Source of the DNA: Nonomuraea sp. PA05
GTDB taxonomy: Bacteria; Actinomycetota; Actinomycetes; Streptosporangiales; Streptosporangiaceae
Length of the DNA stretch: 64,000 nucleotides
Assembly: GCF_008086045.1 (NCBI RefSeq)
Contig: NZ_VSEY01000013.1
Location: 1-64,000, forward strand
Direction of reading: 5' to 3'
Shown here in pieces: positions 8,060 through 17,681 of the stretch. The position numbers were made by a program, and so were the translations under genes. Positions within the stretch are counted from its first letter, which is position 1, and each line of letters starts with the position of its first letter. The notes beneath the pieces are model-generated. The model was not told the origin of the DNA. It ran no database searches and was given only the letters and a program-made list of their open reading frames with translations.

Positions 8060-10329
8060 TCCGGCACAGGCCCCACGGCTCGGGGCATCCCTACGCGGAC
8101 ACGGAGGACCAGCGCGTCCCGGCCAGGCCGCTCGACGGTGAGAGCGTGGAGCTGCGGGTGCGCGCTTCCGCGGAGGTGGTCTCCGTCGTGTGCGACTGGT
8201 CGGTGAACGGCGCCGCACCCGCCGAACTGCCCCTGACCAGGCGGGACGGCCGCCGGGAAGCCGGCGCGGCGGAAGGGGCCGACGCGGCGACCGGCGCGGC
8301 CGAAGAGGCCGGCGCTGTCGGCGCGGTGGATGGTGGGCACCTGGCCGCCGCTCAGGCGCGTGCCGCCCGCGCCGCCGCCGGTTCCTGGGCCGTCCGCACT
8401 CCCGCCCTGCGAGCGGGCTCCCGCTACGCCTACCGCTTCCGTTCGAAGACGGCCGGCGGCGCCACCCGTACGAGCAGGTGGTTCGAGGTGACGGCGGCGA
8501 GCTGGTCGGACGCGGGCGGCAAGCTGGAGATCGCGGGCGATGACCGGGTCGTGCCGGGCAGCGTGCGCTGGCTCGCCGACGGCGACGGGCCGCTGCGGGT
8601 GCGGTTCGAGCTGGCACTGGAGCCGCGGGAGCACGTGGTGGGCTTCGGCGAGCGGTTCGACGCCGTGGACCAGCGGGGCCGGAGCCTGGACGCGGTGGTC
8701 TTCGAGCAGTACAAGGCGCAGGGCCGGCACGGCCGCACGTACCTGCCGATGCCGTACGCGATGGTGGTGGGCGGCGCGGCGAGCTGGGGCTGGCATGTGC
8801 GCACGTCGCGGCGCACCTGGTACGACGTGGGCGCGTCGCGGCCCGGCAGGATCGTGGTGGAGGCGGAGACCGGCCGGGACGGCGAGCTGGGCGTGCGCTT
8901 CTACGACGGCGAGCGCCCGGCGGACGTGCTGGACGCCTTCCTCGACGAGGTGGGGCGCCCGGCCGAGCTGCCCGACTGGGTGTTCCGGCTGTGGGCCAGC
9001 GGCAACGAGTGGAACACCCAGGAGCGGGTGCTGGCCGAGCTGGACCGGCACCGCGAGCACGGCATCCCGGTGGGCGCGCTGGTCATCGAGGCGTGGAGCG
9101 ACGAGACGACGTTCACGGCGTTCCGCGGCGCCGAATACGAGCCGTCGCAGGACCCGCACCGGCTGGCCGACTACACCTTCCCCGCCGACGGGCCGTGGCC
9201 CGATCCGAAGGGCATGGTGGACGAGCTGCACCGCAGGGGCGTCAAGGTGCTGCTGTGGCAGATCCCGCTGCAGAAGATGCGCCCCCACCCGCGCCACCAG
9301 GCCGCGGTGGACGCCCGGCAGCTCGTCGAGCGCGGTTACGGCGTGCGCGAGGCGGACGGCCGCCCCTACCGCAACAGGGGCTGGTGGTTCCCGCTGGCGC
9401 TGATGCCCGACCTGTCCTCGCGGGAGGTGCGCGACTGGTGGACGGCCAAGCGCCGCTACCTGGTCGAGGAGGTCGGCGTGGACGGCTTCAAGACCGACGG
9501 CGGCGAGCACGCCTGGGGCCACGACCTGCGTTACGCCGACGGGCGCGACGGCGCGGCCGGCAACGGGCTGTTCCCCGTGCACTACGCGCGCGCGTTCGGC
9601 GATCTGCTGCGTGACTGCGGGAAGGCGCCGGTGACGTTCAGCAGGGCCGGGTTCGCGGGCTCGCAGCCGCACGGCGCGTTCTGGGCGGGCGACGAGGACT
9701 CGACGTGGGAGGCGTTCCGCTCTTCGATCCGGGCCGGGATCACGGCGTCGGCCTGCGGGATCGTCTACTGGGGCTGGGACCTGGCGGGCTTCTCGGGGCC
9801 GGTGCCGGACGCCGAGCTGTACCTGCGGGCGGCGGGCGCCTCGGCGTTCATGCCGATCATGCAGTACCACTCCGAGTTCAACCACCACCGCACCCCGATC
9901 AGAGACCGCACGCCGTGGAACGTGGCCGCGCAGACCGGGGACGAGCGGGTGATCCCGGTGTTCCGGCGGCTGGCCGAGCTGCGCGAGCGGCTGGTGCCGT
10001 ACCTGGCGGAGCAGGCGCGGGCGGCGACGGCGGGCGGGGCGCCGCTGATGCGCGGCCTGTTCTTCGACCACCCGCACGACCCGCAGGTGTGGCGGCATCC
10101 GCTGCAGTACCAGCTCGGTGACGCGCTGCTGGTCGCGCCCGTGACGGAGCCCGGTATCAGCGAGACGTCCGTCTACCTCCCAGACAGGGAGGGCGGCTGG
10201 GTCGACGTCTGGACCGGGCGCGAGCTGCCCGGCGGGCGGACCGTGAGCCTGCCCGCGCCCCTCGACCGCCCGCCCGTGCTGTGCGCGGCGGAGCACTGGA
10301 GCCGATTGTCGTCGTTGTTCGCCGTTTGA
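8056..10329 (+). CDS. Cytoplasmic GH31, probable 1,3-alpha-isomaltosidase (cycloalternan-degrading)
   Basis: This 757-residue GH31 enzyme has no export signal. The catalytic nucleophile should be Asp481 (GFKTDGGEH) and the acid/base Asp546 (WAGDEDS). Motifs EAWSDETTF and ASGNEWNTQ match the secreted isomaltosyltransferase-like protein two genes away, as expected for the hydrolase/transferase sister pair known for cycloalternan. The family enzyme opens the ring at alpha-1,3 links to give isomaltose, the substrate of the preceding GH15. It starts at GTG 8056 overlapping the upstream stop. Near the N-terminus (residues ~65-110) there is an Ala/Gly/Glu-rich low-complexity stretch. The exact substrate is inferred from context and motif sharing. 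Confidence 0.85.
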   Translation: MIRHRPHGSGHPYADTEDQRVPARPLDGESVELRVRASAEVVSVVCDWSVNGAAPAELPLTRRDGRREAGAAEGADAATGAAEEAGAVGAVDGGHLAAAQARAARAAAGSWAVRTPALRAGSRYAYRFRSKTAGGATRTSRWFEVTAASWSDAGGKLEIAGDDRVVPGSVRWLADGDGPLRVRFELALEPREHVVGFGERFDAVDQRGRSLDAVVFEQYKAQGRHGRTYLPMPYAMVVGGAASWGWHVRTSRRTWYDVGASRPGRIVVEAETGRDGELGVRFYDGERPADVLDAFLDEVGRPAELPDWVFRLWASGNEWNTQERVLAELDRHREHGIPVGALVIEAWSDETTFTAFRGAEYEPSQDPHRLADYTFPADGPWPDPKGMVDELHRRGVKVLLWQIPLQKMRPHPRHQAAVDARQLVERGYGVREADGRPYRNRGWWFPLALMPDLSSREVRDWWTAKRRYLVEEVGVDGFKTDGGEHAWGHDLRYADGRDGAAGNGLFPVHYARAFGDLLRDCGKAPVTFSRAGFAGSQPHGAFWAGDEDSTWEAFRSSIRAGITASACGIVYWGWDLAGFSGPVPDAELYLRAAGASAFMPIMQYHSEFNHHRTPIRDRTPWNVAAQTGDERVIPVFRRLAELRERLVPYLAEQARAATAGGAPLMRGLFFDHPHDPQVWRHPLQYQLGDALLVAPVTEPGISETSVYLPDREGGWVDVWTGRELPGGRTVSLPAPLDRPPVLCAAEHWSRLSSLFAV

Positions 10330-10344
10330 GAGGAGCCACCCCCC

Positions 10345-13300
10345 ATGAGCCGGTTACGGTCGGTCGCCGTCGTCACGGTGCTCGTCCTGCTCGCGTCCCT
10401 GGTCACCGCCCCCGCCTACGCCCTGGACGGCGTCCACCACAACCCGACCGGAATCGACGACCTCTACTCCTCCGAGCCCACGGAACGCACCCCGCGCGAC
10501 CCGATGGCCGGCGAGCCGGTCCAGATCAACGCGACGACCTGGCCGATCGAGCCGGGTCAGAGCGTCTGGGTCACCTGGACGAAGAACGGAGCGGCGCAGA
10601 CCCCGGTGGGCGCCGCCTGGGACCACAACAACGGCAACAACAGCTACTGGAAGATCAACCTCGGCACGTTCGCCAGGGGCGACAAGATCTCCTACACGGT
10701 CAACGCCGACGTGAACGGCGCCGGCCAGCGGAGCACCGGCCCGTTCGCGTTCACCGTCACCTCGTGGAGCACGGTGACGAACGTGACGGGGTTCGTGAAC
10801 AACGGCACGTCGGTGGATGTCACGACCGGTGACAGCGCGGGGAGCTTCACGCCGAAGATCCGCTTCGCGTTCCCCGCGCTCGACCGGTTCCGCACGCAGA
10901 TCGCCCCCAGCGGGTCGGGCCTGAACATCTCCGGCGTCTCCGGCTACACGGTGACGGACTCCGCGAGCACGCTGACGATCTCCACCGCCTCCCTCGTGCT
11001 GAAGATCCAGAAGGCGCCGTACCGGCTGTCGGTCTTCAAGGGCGACGGCACGACGCTGATCACCCGCCAGTACGACCCCGCCACGTTCCGCAACATCGGC
11101 TGGGCCAGCGACGGCGCCACCACCATCACGAAGATCGAGGACCACTTCCTGTCGCCGCCGGGCGAGCGCTTCGAAGGCTTCGGCGAGCGCTACGACCGCC
11201 TGGACCAGCGCGGCACCGACGTGCACCACTACGTCTACAACCAGTACCGCGACCAGGGCGCCACCCGCCGCACGTACCTGAGCGTGCCGTTCTTCCTCAA
11301 CTCGGCCGGGTACGGCGTGCACGTCAGCGGCACCCGCTACGCGATCTTCAACCTGAACACGCACCTGAGCGACCTGGCCGGCTTCACCGTGGACACCGGC
11401 GGCGCGCTCAACTCGACGCTCGACTACCACTTCTTCGCCGGCTCCCCCGCCGAGATCGTGGACGACTACACGGCCGTCACCGGCCGGCCGCAGCTTCCGC
11501 CCAAGTGGGCGTTCGGGGTGTGGATGTCGGCCAACGAGTGGAACACCCAGGCCGAGGTGAGCGCCGAGCTGGCGAACGCGGGCACGTACCAGATCCCGCA
11601 CACCGCGATGGTGCTGGAGCAGTGGAGCGACGAGGCCACCTTCTACGTCTGGCACGGCGCCACGTACACGGCCAAACCGGGCAGCGGCAAGCTGGCCTAC
11701 GGCGATCTGACGTTCCCGGCGGGCAGCGCGTGGCAGAACCCCAAGGCCATGGTCGCCGACGCCCACAGCAAGGGGATCAAGATGATCCTCTGGCAGATCC
11801 CGGTGCTGAAGGAGAACTTCGACAGCAACCCGTCCACCCCGCCGCAGCAGCACCTCAACGACAAGGCCTACGCGCAGGCGCAGGGCTATCTCGCCAGGAA
11901 CGCCACCAACGGCCCCTACCGGATCCCGACGGGGCAGTGGTTCGGCGACAGCACGATCCCCGACTTCACCAGCGCGGCGGCCACCGCCTGGTGGATGAGC
12001 AAGCGCGACTACCTCATCGACGAGGTCGGCGTGGACGGCTTCAAGACCGACGGCAGCGAGGCCGTCTTCGGCAGGGGCGTGCAGTTCGCCGACGGCCGCA
12101 AGGGCGACGAGATGCACAACGCCTACCCCAACAGCTACACCGGCGCCTACAACGCCTACGTCAAGGGCAGGAAGCCCGACGGGACGATCTTCAGCAGGGC
12201 GGGCACGACCGGCGCCCAGACCAAGTCGATCTTCTGGGCCGGTGACCAGAACTCCAGCTTCTCCGCCTTCCAGGAGGCGGTGCGGGCCCAGCTCAGCGCG
12301 GGGCAGTCGGGCGTGCCGTACACGGCGTGGGACCTGGCCGGCTTCACCGGCGACTTCCCGAGCGCCGAGCTGTACCTGCGCTCGGCCGCGCAGGCCACGT
12401 TCTCGCCGATCATGCAGTACCACTCGGAGAAGGCCAACCCGGGCGTCTCGGAGGCCCGCACCCCGTGGAACGTGCAGGCCCGCACCGGCGACCCGAGCGT
12501 GGTGCCCGCCTTCCGCAAGTTCGCCAACGTGCGGATGAACCTCATCCCGTACCTCTACACCGAGGCCAGGGCCGCCGCCACGACGGGCGTGCCGATGATG
12601 CGGGCCATGAGCTTCGCCTTCCCCGGCGACGCGGCGGCGGCCGGGCACGACCAGCAGTACCTGTTCGGCTCGCAGCTCCTCGTCGCGCCGATCACCACGC
12701 AGGGCGCCACGTCCAAGAACGTCTACCTGCCCGCCGGCGAGTGGTACGACCTGTGGAACGGCGGCCGCTTCACCGGCCCGGGCACCAAGACCTACGCCGC
12801 CGGCCTGGACACCATCCCCGTCTACGCCAGGCCCGGCGCGATCATCCCGCTCAACCTGAACGCCGACTACCAGCTCGGCGGCCAGACCGGCAACAGCGTC
12901 GACACCTATGCGAACCTGACCTTCCGCGTCTACCCGGCGGGCTCCACGTCGTACGCCTACTTCGAGGACTCCGCGAACGCCACCCGCACGATCACCTCGG
13001 CCGAGAACTGGGCCGCGCACACCGTGGCCGTCACCGTGCCCGCGCTCACCACGACCAGCACGCTGCAGGTCGCGAGCACGAAGCCGGCGTCGGTGACGGG
13101 GGCGACCGCGCGGGCGAGCCTGGCCGACCTGAAGGCCGCCGCCGAGGGCTGGTGGTGGGACCCGGTCCAGCAGCTCACCCACGTCAAGCTGGCCGCCGCC
13201 GCGTCCAGCCGCACCGTCACGCTGAACGGCGTGGACAAGGCGGCCTACGAGTCGGAGTTCGCGACCGGCGCCGGCACCTCCGCCAACAACGACCACGCAG

Positions 13301-13617
13301 GCTACACCGGCACCGGCTTCACCGACGGCTTCGCCACCTCGGGTGACGCGGTGACGTTCAACGTCAAGGCCGACGCGGCGGGCGGCCACCAGCTCAAGTT
13401 CCGCTACTCCACCACGGTGGCCGCCACCAGGACCGTCTACGTGGACGGCGTCGCCGCGGGCACGCTCTCGCTGCCCGCGCTGCCGAACTGGGACACCTGG
13501 GGCACGGCCACGCTGAGCACCTCGCTCACCGCGGGCGCGCACACCGTGAGGATCGCGTACGACGCCTCGAACACCGGTGGGATCAACCTCGACAACCTGG
13601 TGGTGGCCCGGCCATGA
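10345..13617 (+). CDS. ctsY: Secreted GH31, probable 3-alpha-isomaltosyltransferase (cycloalternan-forming)
   Basis: This 1090-residue protein has a signal peptide (VTVLVLLASLVTAPAYA), an Ig-like N-terminal domain (residues ~30-140) and a GH31 barrel. In the barrel Asp569 (GFKTDGSE) is the expected nucleophile and Asp634 (WAGDQNS) the acid/base. Beta domains follow, then a C-terminal CBM35-like module (ESEFATG, GDAVTFNV, INLDNLVV). Length and CBM35 agree with the isomaltosyltransferases of Sporosarcina and Arthrobacter, which move isomaltosyl units onto alpha-1,3 positions and close the ring. GAGGAG precedes ATG 10345, and the stop overlaps the next gene. It works outside the cell with the following enzyme. 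The assignment between the two secreted enzymes is by domain logic. Confidence 0.8.
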   Translation: MSRLRSVAVVTVLVLLASLVTAPAYALDGVHHNPTGIDDLYSSEPTERTPRDPMAGEPVQINATTWPIEPGQSVWVTWTKNGAAQTPVGAAWDHNNGNNSYWKINLGTFARGDKISYTVNADVNGAGQRSTGPFAFTVTSWSTVTNVTGFVNNGTSVDVTTGDSAGSFTPKIRFAFPALDRFRTQIAPSGSGLNISGVSGYTVTDSASTLTISTASLVLKIQKAPYRLSVFKGDGTTLITRQYDPATFRNIGWASDGATTITKIEDHFLSPPGERFEGFGERYDRLDQRGTDVHHYVYNQYRDQGATRRTYLSVPFFLNSAGYGVHVSGTRYAIFNLNTHLSDLAGFTVDTGGALNSTLDYHFFAGSPAEIVDDYTAVTGRPQLPPKWAFGVWMSANEWNTQAEVSAELANAGTYQIPHTAMVLEQWSDEATFYVWHGATYTAKPGSGKLAYGDLTFPAGSAWQNPKAMVADAHSKGIKMILWQIPVLKENFDSNPSTPPQQHLNDKAYAQAQGYLARNATNGPYRIPTGQWFGDSTIPDFTSAAATAWWMSKRDYLIDEVGVDGFKTDGSEAVFGRGVQFADGRKGDEMHNAYPNSYTGAYNAYVKGRKPDGTIFSRAGTTGAQTKSIFWAGDQNSSFSAFQEAVRAQLSAGQSGVPYTAWDLAGFTGDFPSAELYLRSAAQATFSPIMQYHSEKANPGVSEARTPWNVQARTGDPSVVPAFRKFANVRMNLIPYLYTEARAAATTGVPMMRAMSFAFPGDAAAAGHDQQYLFGSQLLVAPITTQGATSKNVYLPAGEWYDLWNGGRFTGPGTKTYAAGLDTIPVYARPGAIIPLNLNADYQLGGQTGNSVDTYANLTFRVYPAGSTSYAYFEDSANATRTITSAENWAAHTVAVTVPALTTTSTLQVASTKPASVTGATARASLADLKAAAEGWWWDPVQQLTHVKLAAAASSRTVTLNGVDKAAYESEFATGAGTSANNDHAGYTGTGFTDGFATSGDAVTFNVKADAAGGHQLKFRYSTTVAATRTVYVDGVAAGTLSLPALPNWDTWGTATLSTSLTAGAHTVRIAYDASNTGGINLDNLVVARP

Positions 13618-16445
13618 CCCGACGTGCGATCGTCTTCCTGACCATCCTGCTCCTGCCCCTGCTGGTGGCGCCGCCCGCGCAGGCGGCGGTCCAGCGGGTG
13701 CAGTTCACCAGCGGCTCCACCTACCTGATCGTGGAGTTCCTGGACGACGACCTGGTGCACTTCGAGCTGGCCAACGGCACGTCGCCGGGCACCGGCTCGC
13801 CGCTGTTCACCACGCCGCAGATCGCCAAGACCGACTATCCGGGGCCGTCCAGCTTCAGCCAGTCGGGCAACACGCTCACCACGGCGGGGATGAAGGTCGA
13901 GGTGACGGCCGGCACGCTGTGCGTGAAGGTGTCCGACCCCGTCCGGCTGCTGTACGAGGCTTGCCCGCGCAACCTGGCCCAGGCGTGGAAGGGCCTGACG
14001 GTCAGCAAGGCGTCGGCGCAGCACGCGTACGGGCTGGGTGAGCAGTTCTTCACCGGCGGCAGCGCGGACGGCGACTGGGTCGGCCGCACCCGCGGCCCAG
14101 GCGGCCCGTACGGCAACGCGATGGCCTATGACGCCGACAACGGCCCGGTCGGCAACGCCCAGATCCCCGTCCTGTTCGCCGTCGGCGCCTCGAACCTGAA
14201 CTACGGGCTGCTGCTCGACCAGGTCTACAAGCAGGAGTGGAACCTGACCGGCGACCCGTGGACGATCGACACCTGGGGCGACCAGCTCAGGTGGTACACG
14301 ATGACCGGGCCTGACCTGCCCGACCTGCGCAAGGACTACATGGAGCTGACGGGCAGGCCGCCCGTTCCGCCGAAGAAGGCGTTCGGCCTGTGGGTGTCGG
14401 AGTTCGGCTACGACAACTGGGCGGAGATCGACAACCGGCTGTCCGGGCTGCGCGCCGCCGCGTTCCCGGTGGACGGCTTCGTGCTCGACCTGCCCTGGTT
14501 CGGCGGGGTGAGCGCCGGCTCCGACAACACCAGGATGGGCACCCTGGCCTGGGACACCGCCGCCTTCCCCAACCCGTCGGCCGCCATCGCCGACTACCAG
14601 GCGAACAAGGGCGTCGGCCTGATGACGATCGAGGAGTCCTACGTCGGCAAGAACCTGCCCGAGCACGCCGACCTCGCCACCCGCGGCCATCTCGTGCGGG
14701 CCGGGTGCGCGGCGTGCGCGCCGGCGTACCTGACCGTCAACGACTGGTGGGGCCGTGGCGGCATGATCGACTGGACGCAGAACGCGGCGGGCGACTACTG
14801 GCACACGCTCAAGCGTCAGCCGCTCATCGACGCCGGCGTGCAGGGCCACTGGCTCGACCTCGGCGAGCCCGAGATGTACGACGCGGGCGACTGGACCGCC
14901 GGCGTGCTGCCCGGCAAGCACGCCCACGCCGACTACCACAACGTCTACAACCTCAAGTGGGCCGAGAGCATCGCCCGCGGCTACGCGTCGGGGACGAAGC
15001 GCCCGTTCATGCTGGCCCGCTCCGGCGCGGCGGGCATGCAGCGGCACGGCGTGGCCATGTGGTCGGCCGACATCGGCTCCAAGCTGACCGCGCTCGCCCA
15101 GCAGCAGAACGCGCAGCTGCACATGTCGATGTCCGGCATCGACTACTACGGCTCCGACATCGGCGGCTTCCGCAGGGAGATGCTCAACTCCGACCTGAAC
15201 GAGCTGTACACGCAGTGGTTCGCCAACGGCGCCTGGTTCGAGGTGCCCGTGCGCCCGCACACCGAGAACCTGTGCAACTGCGCGCAGACCTCCCCCGACA
15301 AGATCGGCCACACCGCCAGCAACCTGGCCAACCTCCGGCAGCGCTACGAGCTGACCCCCTACTACTACTCGCTCGCCCACCGCGCCTACCTGCACGGCGA
15401 GCCCGTCGTGCCGCCGCCCGCCTACTACTACCAGAACGACCAGAACCTGCGCGAAGCCGGCCACGAGAAGCTGATCGGCCGTGACCTGCTCGTCGCCGTG
15501 GTGGCCGGCGCGGGCGAGCGCGAGCGGGACGTCTACCTGCCCGCCGGCACCTGGTACGACTACGCCACCGGCGAGAAGCTGACCAGCACCGGCCAGTGGT
15601 TCACCGACCGGCCGCTGTGGGTGAACGGCGCCTTCAGGCTGCCGGCCTTCGCGCGGGCGGGCGCGATCCTGCCCAGGATGCACGTGGACGACAAGACGAT
15701 GAACGTGATGGGCAAGCGCACCGACGCCACCACCAGGAACGAGCTCATCGCCCGCGTCCACGCCGGCGCCACGGCGACGAACTTCACCCTGTACGAGGAC
15801 GACGGCGCCTCCACCGCCTACCGGACGGGCGCCGTCCGCACCACCCAGATCAGCCAGCAGCTCACCGGCGGCACGGCGACCGTCACGGTGGCCGCCTCCA
15901 GCGGCACCTACACGGGCGCTCCGGCCAGCAGGCAGAACGTCGTCGAACTCGTCACCGACACCCAGGCGTCGGCCGTCACCCTCAACGGCAGCCCGCTGAC
16001 CCAGCACGCCACCAAGCCCGCCTTCGACGCGGCCACCAGTGGCTGGTACAACGCCGGCGGCAACCTCGTCGTCGCCAAGTCCGCCGCCACGTCCGTCACC
16101 ACGGCCAAGTCGTTCGTGTTCACGCTCGGCCAGACGCCGGTGTCGGCCACCTTCACCTGCCACAACGGCACCAGCACGCCCGGCCAGTCGGTCTACGCGG
16201 TCGGCAGCGCGCCGCAGCTCGGCGCCTGGTCGGTGGCCAGCGCCGTCAAGCTGTCGCCGACCGCCTACCCGACGTGGACGGGCACGATCGGCAAGCTGCC
16301 GCCCGGCACCCCGGTCGAGTGGAAGTGCGTCAAGCGGCAGGAGGCCGGCTTCCCCGACACGGCCGACCAGTGGCAGCCGGGCGGCAACAACGTCCTCACG
16401 ACACCGGCGAGCGGGAGCGCCGGCACCACCACCGGCACCTTCTGA
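13614..16445 (+). CDS. ctsZ: Secreted GH31 with CBM20, probable 6-alpha-glucosyltransferase
   Basis: This 943-residue exported protein has a signal peptide ending PPAQA-AVQ. The GH31 core carries Asp415 (HWLDLGEPEMY) as expected nucleophile and Asp486 (WSADIGS) as acid/base. The last ~100 residues are a CBM20 starch-binding domain (VGSAPQLGAW, WTGTIGKLPPGTPVEWK). A starch-binding transferase fits the first step of cycloalternan formation: moving a glucosyl unit to the 6-position of a non-reducing starch end to make the isomaltosyl donor. It is shorter than the ~1280-residue Sporosarcina enzyme and belongs to a different GH31 branch from its neighbour. The alternative is a secreted alpha-glucosidase. 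It is the last gene of the operon. Confidence 0.72.
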   Translation: MTRRAIVFLTILLLPLLVAPPAQAAVQRVQFTSGSTYLIVEFLDDDLVHFELANGTSPGTGSPLFTTPQIAKTDYPGPSSFSQSGNTLTTAGMKVEVTAGTLCVKVSDPVRLLYEACPRNLAQAWKGLTVSKASAQHAYGLGEQFFTGGSADGDWVGRTRGPGGPYGNAMAYDADNGPVGNAQIPVLFAVGASNLNYGLLLDQVYKQEWNLTGDPWTIDTWGDQLRWYTMTGPDLPDLRKDYMELTGRPPVPPKKAFGLWVSEFGYDNWAEIDNRLSGLRAAAFPVDGFVLDLPWFGGVSAGSDNTRMGTLAWDTAAFPNPSAAIADYQANKGVGLMTIEESYVGKNLPEHADLATRGHLVRAGCAACAPAYLTVNDWWGRGGMIDWTQNAAGDYWHTLKRQPLIDAGVQGHWLDLGEPEMYDAGDWTAGVLPGKHAHADYHNVYNLKWAESIARGYASGTKRPFMLARSGAAGMQRHGVAMWSADIGSKLTALAQQQNAQLHMSMSGIDYYGSDIGGFRREMLNSDLNELYTQWFANGAWFEVPVRPHTENLCNCAQTSPDKIGHTASNLANLRQRYELTPYYYSLAHRAYLHGEPVVPPPAYYYQNDQNLREAGHEKLIGRDLLVAVVAGAGERERDVYLPAGTWYDYATGEKLTSTGQWFTDRPLWVNGAFRLPAFARAGAILPRMHVDDKTMNVMGKRTDATTRNELIARVHAGATATNFTLYEDDGASTAYRTGAVRTTQISQQLTGGTATVTVAASSGTYTGAPASRQNVVELVTDTQASAVTLNGSPLTQHATKPAFDAATSGWYNAGGNLVVAKSAATSVTTAKSFVFTLGQTPVSATFTCHNGTSTPGQSVYAVGSAPQLGAWSVASAVKLSPTAYPTWTGTIGKLPPGTPVEWKCVKRQEAGFPDTADQWQPGGNNVLTTPASGSAGTTTGTF

Positions 16446-16536
16446 CCCAGCAGCGGCAAGCGGCGTGCAAGAGATCGGCAAGCCGCCCTTCCTACCGTCC
16501 TGGCAACACAACTGGATCATGCCAGGGGGAGAAAGC

Positions 16537-16926
16537 ATGAGACCGTCACTCAAGACCATGGGGACGCTGGCGCTCGGGGGCGCGCTGGCGGCGTCCCTGC
16601 TGAGCGCCCCGGCCGCGTCAGCCGCGACGCTGCCGGGCTGCCCGGTGCCGCGGACGGCGAACGTCGATCACGGCACGGGCGTCATGAAGGGCACCTTCAA
16701 CCTCAAGACCGCCCCGTACGCCGCGTGCGGCAACGTCGCCAGACTCCGGGCGGGCCAGGTCCTCTACTTCCACTGCTGGACCCTGAACAGGTACGGCAAG
16801 CACTGGGTGTACGCCCGGGTCAAGGGCAGCAAGACGTACGGCTGGATGAGCCTGGACAACCTGCGCTCGGTCAAGAACAGCCGCCCGACCTTCTGCCCGG
16901 GTGAGGACCACCGCTCCGAGGGCTGA
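16537..16926 (+). CDS. Small secreted SH3-like protein
   Basis: This 129-residue exported protein has a signal peptide (LALGGALAASLLSAPAASA) and a mature part with four cysteines. A bacterial SH3-like pattern is visible (YAACGNVARLRAGQVLYFHC, KTYGWMSLDNL). The start is ATG 16537 after AGGGGGAGAAAG. An ATG 18 bp upstream is possible but less well placed. Such proteins are common in Streptomyces relatives, and their targets are unknown. It lies 91 bp after the cycloalternan operon and is followed by a hairpin. Whether it is read from the operon is unclear. Confidence 0.7.
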   Translation: MRPSLKTMGTLALGGALAASLLSAPAASAATLPGCPVPRTANVDHGTGVMKGTFNLKTAPYAACGNVARLRAGQVLYFHCWTLNRYGKHWVYARVKGSKTYGWMSLDNLRSVKNSRPTFCPGEDHRSEG

Positions 16927-16936
16927 CAGACCTGAG

Positions 16937-16970
16937 AAACGGCGGTACCGGCTCGCTGGTGCCGCCGTTT
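16937..16970 (+). terminator. Hairpin terminator
   Basis: AAACGGCGGTACC and GGTGCCGCCGTTT form a 13-bp stem with one G-T pair and an 8-base loop, 10 bp after the SH3-like gene stop. The T run on the 3' arm makes a convincing intrinsic terminator that closes the transcription unit. Confidence 0.8.
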
Positions 16971-17012
16971 CCTCATGTCAGGCCGGGACCGGTCTGCGTC
17001 TACGGTCTGAGT

Positions 17013-17663
17013 GTGCTCACCTTGCCGGACATCCTCGCCGACGCGGAACGCGGACACCTGCCCGAACCTGGCGCCGGGCCCACGATCGTCCCGCAGCCCT
17101 CCCCCAGGGACGCGGGGGTCATCGCCTTCACCGCGCACAACGTCATCTGCGCCGATGTCGACGAGGGCTGGATCAGGTCCCGCCTCCCCGACGACGGCGA
17201 CCTGTCGGCGCCGCTCAACCCGCCCTTCCTCCGGGCACTGGAGGAACGCACGGGACGCCGGGTCAACAACCTCGATCTGCTCGCCCTGGCCCATCCCTGC
17301 GCCGGTGACCCGCCGATGGACCTGACCGAGATCACGGACGCGGCGCATCCGCGCGTCCGGCGCGCCCACCGCTACCGCGACGACGTACGCGTCTGGACCT
17401 GCCCGGGAGGGCTGCTGGTCCTGGGGCGGGGCGTCGCCGGCCGGTGGGAGGTCGCGATCGAGGTGGACGCGGGCCATCGGGGGGCCGGGCTGGGGCGGGC
17501 GCTGGCGCGTGCGGCCAGGCAGCTCGCCGCGCGCCCGCTGTGGGCGCAGATCGCGCCGGGGAACGCGGCCAGCGTCCGGGCGTTCCTCGCCGCCGGGTAC
17601 GTGCCGATGGGCGCGGAGGCGCTGCTCGTTCCGGACGTGGGGGGAAGCGACAGCCGCGGCTGA
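17013..17663 (+). CDS. GNAT-family N-acetyltransferase
   Basis: This 216-residue protein has a GNAT acetyl-CoA site in the C-terminal half (IEVDAGHRGAGLGRALARAA, then NAASVRAFLAAGYVPMG). The N-terminal ~120 residues are family-specific. GTG 17013 is preferred because TACGGT lies exactly 6 bp upstream, giving a leaderless transcript. A longer frame upstream would run through the terminator hairpin. The substrate cannot be read from the sequence. It stands 19 bp from the next gene, which has its own leaderless-type promoter. Confidence 0.8.
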   Translation: MLTLPDILADAERGHLPEPGAGPTIVPQPSPRDAGVIAFTAHNVICADVDEGWIRSRLPDDGDLSAPLNPPFLRALEERTGRRVNNLDLLALAHPCAGDPPMDLTEITDAAHPRVRRAHRYRDDVRVWTCPGGLLVLGRGVAGRWEVAIEVDAGHRGAGLGRALARAARQLAARPLWAQIAPGNAASVRAFLAAGYVPMGAEALLVPDVGGSDSRG

Positions 17664-17681
17664 TCATGGCATCGTGGGCGC

